Assembly (NCBI GenBank): GCA_003161515.1
Contig: PMOH01000461.1
Location: 2,396-14,342 of the forward strand
Source of the DNA: Deltaproteobacteria bacterium
Lineage (GTDB): Bacteria; Desulfobacterota; Binatia; Binatales; Binataceae
Reading direction: 5' to 3'
DNA length: 11,947 nucleotides
The notes under the pieces were generated by a model. That model was not told the DNA's origin. It worked only from the letters and a program-made list of their open reading frames with translations, and made no database searches. The translations under genes were made by a program, and so were the position numbers. Positions 7,451 to 11,947 of this stretch are shown here, piece by piece; position 1 is the stretch's first letter, and every line of letters starts with the position of its first letter.

Positions 7451-7930
7451 ATGGGGAAGTTGGTTGCGATTCTCGCAGTGCTGCTCTCACTCGCCGTACC
7501 GGGATTCAGTGCGACGGCAAACAAGTATTGCACGGGTCACGGCGGAATTTGTGGCTGCTCCGGAGCGAATGACCGGTGTTGCGACGGCAGCGCGAGCTCG
7601 TCGCGATGCGATCCCGAAGACACGCCGCCCTGGAATAGGGCGATGCAATGCATTGAGTTCGTGCCTGCGATGAAGGAGATGGATCCGCTGATTGTTGACC
7701 CGGCGAAAACCGTCGGGAGTCCGGACTGCAATCACTTGGCCCGGCCGGACGACCGGTGTTTCTGCGTCGATCAGGCCGGTGTCGATGCGCGAAGCGGCTG
7801 CTGCTCTCATCACGGCGATGCGTGCGGATGCATCAACAAAACAGTCCAATGCTGCGACGGCAGCGCGAGCCCGACGTGCACCTGCCATAACGCGCCGGCG
7901 AAGCACGCGCGTCGATCGGCGCCCGATTGA
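7451..7930 (+). CDS. Secreted cysteine-rich protein with duplicated Cys module
   Basis: 159 aa. The N-terminus (short charged end, hydrophobic core residues 4-16, A-V-P-G-F-S-A) is a typical signal peptide with likely cleavage near residue 21, so the mature protein is exported. The rest carries 18 cysteines. Two modules share exact spacing: C27-x6-C-x-C-x6-CC (27,34,36,43,44) and C118-x6-C-x-C-x6-CC (118,125,127,134,135). Each continues into D-G-S-A-S and a further cysteine (53; 143 and 145). Both contain H-G-G or H-G-D followed by C-G-C. A middle segment (67-105) has four more cysteines. Multiple disulphides or metal binding are plausible; I do not recognise a named family with certainty. 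AGGGGG about eight bases upstream supports the ATG. The next gene starts 18 bases after the stop, so it probably leads a three-gene operon. Confidence 0.72.
   Translation: MGKLVAILAVLLSLAVPGFSATANKYCTGHGGICGCSGANDRCCDGSASSSRCDPEDTPPWNRAMQCIEFVPAMKEMDPLIVDPAKTVGSPDCNHLARPDDRCFCVDQAGVDARSGCCSHHGDACGCINKTVQCCDGSASPTCTCHNAPAKHARRSAPD
7577..7597 (+). repeat. Internal coding repeat, unit 1 of cysteine module
   Basis: A 21-base stretch coding for C-C-D-G-S-A-S, matched at 7850-7870 with one difference (TGTTGC versus TGCTGC). The near identity at DNA level, including synonymous positions, points to a fairly recent intragenic duplication or to gene conversion between the modules. Confidence 0.7.
7850..7870 (+). 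repeat. Internal coding repeat, unit 2 of cysteine module
   Basis: Partner of the 7577-7597 stretch, same frame, same encoded residues C-C-D-G-S-A-S. Confidence 0.7.
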
Positions 7931-7948
7931 AAGCAAGGAGGGAATCCA

Positions 7949-8407
7949 ATGGCGTTCTGCGTCACCTGCGGAAATCAAATGAAGGACGGCGCCGCCTTTT
8001 GCGGCAAGTGCGGCGCTGGAGCCGGTGCGGCCACAACGGCCATCGCGTCTCCTAAAATTGAGAATCGCACTGTCGTTGTCGTGCAGAACCAGAAAAGCAG
8101 CGGACTCGCCGTCGTGCTCTCATTCTTCTGGTGTGGTCTCGGCCAACTCTACAATGGGCAGATTCCGAAAGGGCTTCTGATGATGCTCTGTTATCCGCCT
8201 TTGATGTGGTTCGGTATCACGATGACCTTCTTCGGAGCCATCGCGGCCGGCGGCGCGTCCACAAGTTCGGACCAGGCCGCTGGTGGTGGCGTTGTAATTC
8301 TCGGCCTGATCTCCCTTGGCGCAGCCAGCGCTCTGTGGTTCTTCGGCCTCTTCAACGCGTATCGGACCGCCGAACGAATAAATCAGGAGCAAATCGGAGC
8401 GCGGTGA
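7949..8407 (+). CDS. Zinc-ribbon membrane protein with TM2-like domain
   Basis: 152 aa. The N-terminus has C4-x2-C7 and C18-x2-C21, with G-x-C-G-x-x-x between them: a zinc ribbon of the short bacterial type. After a polar linker (25-50) come hydrophobic segments at about 52-66, 76-100 and 113-137. The stretch G-L-G-Q-L-Y-N-G-Q-I-P-K-G (63-75) and the end F-G-L-F-N-A-Y-R-T-A (132-141) fit the TM2 domain pattern (G-x-HxFYxG-like turn between two helices). Likely an inner-membrane protein with a cytoplasmic zinc ribbon; the family's role is not established. AAGGAGG ends eight bases before the ATG, a strong ribosome site. It lies 18 bases after the cysteine-rich gene and 23 bases before the next gene, so co-transcription is likely. 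Confidence 0.75.
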   Translation: MAFCVTCGNQMKDGAAFCGKCGAGAGAATTAIASPKIENRTVVVVQNQKSSGLAVVLSFFWCGLGQLYNGQIPKGLLMMLCYPPLMWFGITMTFFGAIAAGGASTSSDQAAGGGVVILGLISLGAASALWFFGLFNAYRTAERINQEQIGAR

Positions 8408-8430
8408 TGGATTAAGGAGGGCAAGTCCTG

Positions 8431-9042
8431 ATGGAAGCTTTGTTCGGGATTTTGTTCTTGGCGTGGATCGGGCTCTCGCTCGTGTGGCTCTCGACATTCG
8501 CACAAGCCGGCCGCACGCCGTGGGCGAAGCGAGGTTACCGATATCGCCGGGTAAGGTGGACGACCGCGATCGCGGCGACCGCCAGTTTCCTTGTGGCGGC
8601 CGTCGTCGCGCAGGGCTTGCCGCCGTCGGACAAAACGACTGCCACAGCGCCGGCTATCGATGCACGGTCGCATGAAGCAGGCGCCGCGCCGCAGGCTTCT
8701 GCTCAGCCGGCCGACGAGGCTACATCGGCGACCGTCGATGTCGAGCCGGTGCCAGAAGCCGATGGGAGTCACACCGGTTATGCGCTCATCGACCATGCGC
8801 CGCCGAATACTCCGGCCGAAGAAGCCGAAGGCTTGCAAATCTTTTGCGCGGTAGTGGCGGAACGAGGATTAGCCTCACTGAGTCAGCCCGAAGAAGTTCT
8901 AAAGGCTGTGCTCGAGACCGATACCCGCCTTGCAGATCGTCTCCACGAGCCCATCGATCGAGCGAACATCGTCGTGACGCGTATCTCCGCCAAGTTTGGC
9001 GACGGAACTTATGGACCCGCTGAATGCGGAATGACCAACTGA
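8431..9042 (+). CDS. Unrecognised membrane-anchored protein, two TM segments and C-terminal domain
   Basis: 203 aa of no family I recognise. Seen: hydrophobic segment 3-21, a basic loop (W-A-K-R-G-Y-R-Y-R-R-V-R, 31-42) that should face the cytoplasm, a second hydrophobic segment 44-61, a low-complexity Ala/Pro/Thr/Glu linker (62-130), and a compact end domain (133-203). That domain has two cysteines (139, 199), a predicted-helical region (Q-P-E-E-V-L-K-A-V-L-E) and an I-V-V-T-R-I-S strand. With the basic loop inside, the linker and end domain would be outside the cytoplasm, where the two cysteines could pair. GGAGG lies about ten bases upstream of the ATG, within AAGGAGGGCAAG. It is the third gene of the plus-strand group and is followed by GC-rich hairpins. 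Confidence 0.68.
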   Translation: MEALFGILFLAWIGLSLVWLSTFAQAGRTPWAKRGYRYRRVRWTTAIAATASFLVAAVVAQGLPPSDKTTATAPAIDARSHEAGAAPQASAQPADEATSATVDVEPVPEADGSHTGYALIDHAPPNTPAEEAEGLQIFCAVVAERGLASLSQPEEVLKAVLETDTRLADRLHEPIDRANIVVTRISAKFGDGTYGPAECGMTN

Positions 9043-9047
9043 GCTAA

Positions 9048-9130
9048 GCGCGACAACGTCGCGCGCGATCAGGCTCACAACCCAAAAATCACTGCGGACC
9101 GGCCGCAGCCTGTAGGGGAATTTATTCCCC
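9048..9130 (+). terminator. Cluster of three hairpins after the three-gene group
   Basis: First hairpin: GCGCGAC-AAC-GTCGCGC (9048-9064), starting six bases after the TGA of the 203-aa gene. Second: TGCGG-ACCGG-CCGCA (about 9091-9105). Third: arms GGGGAAT and ATTCCCC flanking a short T-rich loop (about 9113-9130). None is followed by a T run, so intrinsic termination is uncertain, but their position suggests the operon's 3' end. Confidence 0.4.
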
Positions 9131-9252
9131 CGTTTAGCGTTGGGCCTGGAGGCCGTACCTTCACGGCGTGGCCGAATCTGCGCAGAAGTATCCTGCGGCG
9201 TTTTTAGACAGCGTCGAACTGGTTCTAGCCATCGAGGGCGGACACGTGAACA

Positions 9253-9320
9253 CGCCCAGCGCCATATGCCTCTTCACTCCGCTTCGCCCTCCTCACTGTG
9301 CGCTAATTGTAACAAAAACG
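9253..9320. repeat. Direct repeat, copy B (orphan decarboxylase leader)
   Basis: Matches 7062-7128: two mismatches in the first 42 bases, a diverged patch, then TTGTAACAAAAACG again. On the minus strand it keeps ATG, GTG, an RBS-like AGGAGGG and TGTTACAAT, but no decarboxylase body follows. It is a scar or a duplicated regulatory block, and with copy A it brackets the three-gene cysteine-rich group. Confidence 0.88.
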
Positions 9321-9347
9321 CCCGCGGCGAGCGCTGGCTGAATTGGA

Positions 9348-9364
9348 ACTTCGAGGTGCGAAGT
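9348..9364. promoter_or_regulatory. Inverted repeat upstream of Rieske promoter (candidate operator)
   Basis: ACTTCG-AGGTG-CGAAGT, perfect six-base arms with a five-base centre, ending four bases before the -35-like TTGATA at 9369. Size and place fit a dimeric regulator's site; the regulator is not in the window. Confidence 0.42.
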
Positions 9365-9368
9365 CAGA

Positions 9369-9395
9369 TTGATAGGGTCGTCAACGTGATAAAAT
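9369..9395 (+). promoter_or_regulatory. Sigma-70-like promoter for the Rieske gene
   Basis: TTGATA (9369-9374) and TAAAAT (9390-9395), each close to consensus, separated by 15 bases, slightly short. Transcription would begin near 9402, giving a leader of about 57 bases to the ATG at 9460. This excludes the upstream in-frame GTG at 9397 as the start. Confidence 0.45.
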
Positions 9396-9408
9396 TGTGC
9401 GAGAACAT

Positions 9409-9430
9409 TTTGCGCGAGGTTTGCGCGAGG
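9409..9430 (+). repeat. Tandem 11-base repeat in Rieske leader
   Basis: TTTGCGCGAGG occurs twice with no gap (9409-9419, 9420-9430), just downstream of the expected transcription start. One DNA turn of spacing would suit adjacent protein binding; slippage during replication is the simpler explanation. Confidence 0.6.
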
Positions 9431-9447
9431 GTTCGTACGACGGCTCA

Positions 9448-9454
9448 GGGAGGG
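9448..9454 (+). promoter_or_regulatory. Ribosome binding site deciding the Rieske start
   Basis: GGGAGGG five bases before the ATG at 9460. It supports that ATG over the GTG at 9397. Confidence 0.7.
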
Positions 9455-9459
9455 CGCCA

Positions 9460-10560
9460 ATGTTTGTTCGCAATGCGTGGTACATCGCGGCGTGGTCTGA
9501 CGAAGTCGTCGAGCGGCCGCTTGGCCGGCGGATTCTTGGCGAGCCGGTGGTCCTGTTCAGGGATTCCGCGGGAGCGATTGCCGTGCTCCAGGACCGCTGT
9601 TGCCATCGCGGCGCGCCGCTTTCATTGGGCGATGTCGTTCCACGCGGGATCCAGTGCGGGTATCACGGCCTCGTCTTCGACTCCGCGGGACAATGCGTGC
9701 TGGTGCCGGGAGATCATAAGGTGCCGCCCGGCGCGCGGGTCCGAGCTTATCCGGCGGTCGAACAAGACGCGTTCGTTTGGGTATGGATGGGCGATCCTGA
9801 GCACGCGGATCGATCGATCCTGACCCAATACCCTTACCACAACGATTCGCGCAATTGGCCGCATCAGCATCAGACATTGCATTTGCGCAGTGGCTACTTG
9901 CTGGTGTTGGACAACCTGATGGATCTTTCGCACCTGGGCTACGTGCACAAAGGCACCGTCGGCGGTGACGCGACAACTCACGTGGAAGCAAAAATGCGCA
10001 CGGTGCGCACGCCCAACGGAGTAAGATTCGAGCGCTGGATGCTCGACTCGGTGCCACCGCCGACTTACGTCAAGGCCGTCGGTTTCAAAGGAAAAGTGGA
10101 TCGATGGCAGGAGATTGAATTCGTCGCTCCCAACGCTGTGATCCAATGGAACGGCGCGATTGGCGCGGGGACCGGGGTGTTACGCGATTGGAAGTACGAC
10201 AGCGCACGTGAGGATTGCTTCTCAATGAGGCTATTCCACGGCATAACCCCTGAGACCGAAAATAGCACCTTTTATTTCTGGTCCTCCGCAAATGGCTACA
10301 ACCAGAATGACCCAAGCGCGACGACGCAGTTATTCGAAGAAATTGCCAGGACTTTCGAGCAGGACAAGGTGGTGCTCGAAGCCCAGCAACAGCGTCTGCT
10401 GGAGCTTCCCGACGGCCCGCTGGTCGAGATCCATGGAGATGCGGCGCGGATTCACGCCCGTCGCGCGATCGATCGGCTGATCGCGAAAGAGTCTGGCGCC
10501 ATGAGGTACGAGCATAGGGCGTCCGAGGATCAAACAGCCCCGCTCAAACCAGGAGAGTGA
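9460..10560 (+). CDS. Rieske non-haem iron oxygenase, vanillate O-demethylase (VanA)-like oxygenase subunit
   Basis: 366 aa, the size of VanA-type aromatic ring/O-demethylating oxygenases. Seen: opening F-V-R-N-A-W-Y-I-A-A-W-S-D-E, typical of the VanA branch; Rieske [2Fe-2S] motif C47-x-H49 and C66-x2-H69 with 16 residues between H49 and C66; and mononuclear iron motif D155-L-S-H158-x4-H163 in N-L-M-D-L-S-H-L-G-Y-V-H, with Asp302 in F-E-Q-D as the likely third ligand. Such enzymes hydroxylate or demethylate aromatic and other ring compounds using electrons from a separate reductase; none is encoded in this window. Cytosolic, no signal peptide. It stands alone, with its own promoter-like region upstream and two hairpins downstream. 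VanA-like annotation covers many substrates, so vanillate is not implied. Confidence 0.9.
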   Translation: MFVRNAWYIAAWSDEVVERPLGRRILGEPVVLFRDSAGAIAVLQDRCCHRGAPLSLGDVVPRGIQCGYHGLVFDSAGQCVLVPGDHKVPPGARVRAYPAVEQDAFVWVWMGDPEHADRSILTQYPYHNDSRNWPHQHQTLHLRSGYLLVLDNLMDLSHLGYVHKGTVGGDATTHVEAKMRTVRTPNGVRFERWMLDSVPPPTYVKAVGFKGKVDRWQEIEFVAPNAVIQWNGAIGAGTGVLRDWKYDSAREDCFSMRLFHGITPETENSTFYFWSSANGYNQNDPSATTQLFEEIARTFEQDKVVLEAQQQRLLELPDGPLVEIHGDAARIHARRAIDRLIAKESGAMRYEHRASEDQTAPLKPGE

Positions 10561-10636
10561 TCGCAAGCCGCTAAAGGATCGAAATCCAGCCTCCTCAGCT
10601 CCGAAATGCCACCGGTCCTCCTCGCTGCCGGGTAAC

Positions 10637-10672
10637 TGGCCGGAACCGGCCACTGTCCGAAGGACTCTTCGG
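10637..10672 (+). terminator. Two adjacent hairpins between Rieske and DUF1232-like genes
   Basis: TGGCCGG-AA-CCGGCCA (10637-10652) and CCGAAG-GACT-CTTCGG (10657-10672), both with perfect stems. They lie about 80 bases after the Rieske stop and just before a promoter-like motif. No T tail, so termination is possible but unproven; the pair could also be a regulator site. Confidence 0.4.
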
Positions 10673-10682
10673 CGGCGCGCTG

Positions 10683-10691
10683 TGCTAGAGT
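10683..10691 (+). promoter_or_regulatory. Extended -10 promoter-like motif
   Basis: TGCTAGAGT (TG-n-TAGAGT) directly abuts the ATG at 10692. If used, transcription starts near 10698, past the first two ATGs, which favours translation from 10713. No good -35 is visible at 17 bases. Confidence 0.35.
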
Positions 10692-11027
10692 ATGATGTTA
10701 GCGGGCAAGGTGATGTTCTCGAAGATACTTCGCATGCAATTTCTCGGGCCGATGCAACTCAGCCGGCTCGTAATGTTCCTGCCGCAGTTCGTCCGCCTGT
10801 TTTATCGGCTATGGACTGACGACCGCGTCCCGATGCTCGCGAAAGCGGTGCCGTGGATGGGTCTCGCGCTGATGGTCACACCGCCGGCGCTCGAACTCGA
10901 CATGATTCCAATCGTTGGCGAACTCGACTGGCTGGTCATCGGCTATCTTTCGCTCAAGGTTTTCATCTGGCTTTGCCCTCCTGACGTGGTGCGGGAACAC
11001 GTCATGCAAATCGGCCGTGGCGAATAG
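10692..11027 (+). CDS. DUF1232/YkvA-like small membrane protein
   Basis: 111 aa from the first ATG, or 104 aa from ATG 10713. I mark the longest frame but prefer 10713, because the extended -10 at 10683-10691 would put the transcript start after the first two ATGs, and AAGG lies just before 10713. Seen: P-Q-F-V-R-L-F-Y-R-L-W-x-D-x-R-V-P near the middle, then a hydrophobic helix, then L-D-M-I-P-I-V-G-E-L-D-W-L (68-80 of the long form), a second hydrophobic helix, and P-P-D-V-V-R-E-H. This follows the DUF1232 plan, where a helix pair flanks an (S)P-x-D-L-I-P-D-x-I-P-x-x-G-x-x-D-D core, here altered to T-P-P-A-L-E-L-D-M-I-P. Function of the family is unknown. The UPF0182 gene follows after 12 bases, so the two are likely co-transcribed. 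Confidence 0.65.
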   Translation: MMLAGKVMFSKILRMQFLGPMQLSRLVMFLPQFVRLFYRLWTDDRVPMLAKAVPWMGLALMVTPPALELDMIPIVGELDWLVIGYLSLKVFIWLCPPDVVREHVMQIGRGE

Positions 11028-11039
11028 CACCTCACGCTG

Positions 11040-11947
11040 ATGCGGCCTCGCAATATCCTGATCGTCGTCGCGGCGGTCGTTATCGTCGCGCTGCTGGCGC
11101 TGAGCTTTCTCGACCAGCTGATCGTCGATTACCTCTGGTACGGACGGCTCGGCTTCGGCGGCGTTTTCAATACAACAGTTGGCGCGGAGATCGCGATCTT
11201 CCTGGTCGTGTGGCTGGTGGCGTTTTCCGCGATCTTCGTCAGCGGGCTGATTGCGATCGGCTCGAGCCGCAATCATGAGCGGCTGCGCGTCGTGCGCCGT
11301 CCCGACGAGATGGTCGAGGTCAATCTGCCCGAGCTGATTCGCGCGCTCGGCGAACGGGTGCCGTGGCGCGTGATCGTCGCCGGCGGCGCCGCAGTGCTGG
11401 CGCTGTTCGCCGCGCAAGGCGAGGCGGCGAGCTGGGACGTTTACCTCAAGGGTCTTTACGGCGTGCCGTTCGGAATCGCCGAGCAGGCGTTCGGCAACGA
11501 CATCGGCTTTTACGTCTTCACCGTGCCGCTGCTCGAGGAAATCCGCGACCTGTTCCTGATGCTGATCGTGCTCGCGGCCGGGATGGCGATCGCAGTCTAT
11601 TGGGCGCGCGGCGCGCTCGACTTCAAGGAATCGCCGCCGCGGGTATCGCCGGGCGCGGCGGCGCATCTGTCGGTGCTGCTCGGATTGTTTTTCATCCAGC
11701 GCGCGATGAGTTACTGGCTCGGACGCTTCGACCTGCTGCTGCATACCGACGGCGTCGTATTTGGACTGCGTTACGTCGATCGAATCCTGTGGCAGCCGGG
11801 CCTGTGGCTGCTGGTGTTGCTCTCGATCGCCGCGGCCGTGATGTGCCTGTACAACGCGCGCGAGGGGGGCCTTCGAATTCCGGTCGCCGCGTTCGTGATC
11901 GTGTTCGGCCCCGCGCTCATCATGAATTTTATTCAGCCGGTGATCGA
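11040..11947 (+). CDS. UPF0182-family multi-spanning membrane protein, 3'-truncated by window edge
   Basis: Open from ATG 11040 to the end of the window, 302 codons visible; UPF0182 proteins usually run to about 900 residues, so roughly a third is present. Seen: N-terminal TM helix (I-L-I-V-V-A-A-V-V-I-V-A-L-L-A-L), then D-Y-L-W-Y-G-R-L-G-F-G-G-V-F-N-T, the family's W-Y-x-x-L-G-(Y/F)-x-x-V-F signature. Further TM helices follow near residues 55-78, 115-135, 178-198, 212-228, 258-276 and 285-300, with F-Y-V-F-x-x-P-L between them. The family is an uncharacterised integral membrane protein (COG1615 type). The start has no clear Shine-Dalgarno; close spacing to the DUF1232-like stop suggests coupling or a shared transcript. 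A long antisense frame over this gene is a GC-rich shadow. Confidence 0.85.
   Translation, partial: MRPRNILIVVAAVVIVALLALSFLDQLIVDYLWYGRLGFGGVFNTTVGAEIAIFLVVWLVAFSAIFVSGLIAIGSSRNHERLRVVRRPDEMVEVNLPELIRALGERVPWRVIVAGGAAVLALFAAQGEAASWDVYLKGLYGVPFGIAEQAFGNDIGFYVFTVPLLEEIRDLFLMLIVLAAGMAIAVYWARGALDFKESPPRVSPGAAAHLSVLLGLFFIQRAMSYWLGRFDLLLHTDGVVFGLRYVDRILWQPGLWLLVLLSIAAAVMCLYNAREGGLRIPVAAFVIVFGPALIMNFIQPVI

Larger units (their letters stand above)
9043..9459. other. Intergenic region before the Rieske gene
   Basis: 417 bases without a confident gene. In order it holds three hairpins (9048-9130), a stretch that is open and protein-like in one plus frame (about 9138-9341, containing H-G-V-A-E-S-A-Q-K-Y-P) but without a clear start, direct repeat copy B (9253-9320), an inverted repeat and promoter (9348-9395), and a tandem repeat (9409-9430). 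The minus strand of copy B begins M-A-L-G like the decarboxylase, but its frame diverges at once and stops after 34 codons, so it is a relic and not a gene. Confidence 0.55.

Noticed and set aside
9180..9265. Minus-strand mini-gene starting M-A-L-G in repeat copy B
   Set aside because: Only the first codons resemble the decarboxylase; it stops after 34 codons, so it is a duplicated leader fragment and not a gene.
10561..10636. GGATCGAAATCC near 10577 resembling a tRNA T-arm
   Set aside because: No acceptor, anticodon or D-arm can be formed around it.
10809..11744. Minus-strand frame of 311 codons over the DUF1232-like and UPF0182 genes
   Set aside because: Composition is dominated by Arg, Gln, His and Asp with no motif, and it lies opposite two genes with clear TM patterns.
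1..11947. CRISPR array, insertion sequence or phage attachment site
   Set aside because: No regularly spaced repeats, no transposase or integrase frame, and no terminal inverted repeats with target duplication were seen.

Overview
The window is GC-rich bacterial chromosome with dense Shine-Dalgarno-led genes and single-copy oxidative catabolic enzymes. The mix of Baeyer-Villiger monooxygenase, Rieske oxygenase, ACMSD-like amidohydrolase and UPF0182 protein fits a soil or sediment bacterium of the proteobacterial/deltaproteobacterial (Binatota-like) kind. That placement is inference from gene content only. No rRNA, tRNA, CRISPR array, transposase or phage gene was seen.

Layout: (1) 1-756, plus strand, the 3' part of an ACMSD-like amidohydrolase, converging on (2) a four-gene minus-strand block, 7086 down to 823. 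Its order of transcription is a thiamine-diphosphate 2-oxoacid decarboxylase, an acyl-CoA synthetase whose ATG overlaps the decarboxylase stop (ATGA), a short-chain dehydrogenase, and a Baeyer-Villiger-type flavin monooxygenase. Hairpin-forming intergenic elements lie at 760-792, 2602-2618 and 3685-3717, between genes of this block or at its end. (3) 7451-9042, plus strand, a compact three-gene group of small cell-envelope-type proteins: a secreted cysteine-rich protein with a duplicated module, a zinc-ribbon/TM2-like membrane protein, and a two-TM protein of unknown family. (4) 9460-10560, plus strand, a Rieske non-haem iron oxygenase of the vanillate-demethylase type, preceded by a promoter-like region with an inverted repeat and a tandem repeat. 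(5) 10692 or 10713 to 11027, a DUF1232-like membrane protein, followed after 12 bases by the start of a UPF0182 membrane protein that runs off the window.

The minus-strand block could turn 2-oxo acids or ketones into acyl-CoA: decarboxylation to an aldehyde, alcohol/ketone redox by the SDR, oxygen insertion by the BVMO, and CoA activation of a resulting acid. The substrate cannot be read from the sequence, and no aldehyde dehydrogenase is present in the window. The Rieske oxygenase and amidohydrolase on either side suggest a wider oxidative catabolic neighbourhood.

The most unusual structure is a 67-68 bp direct repeat, at 7062-7128 and 9253-9320. The first copy is the start codons, RBS and promoter of the decarboxylase operon. 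The second sits alone upstream of the Rieske gene. Together they flank exactly the three-gene cysteine-rich group. This looks like the footprint of a duplication/deletion or of cassette insertion.
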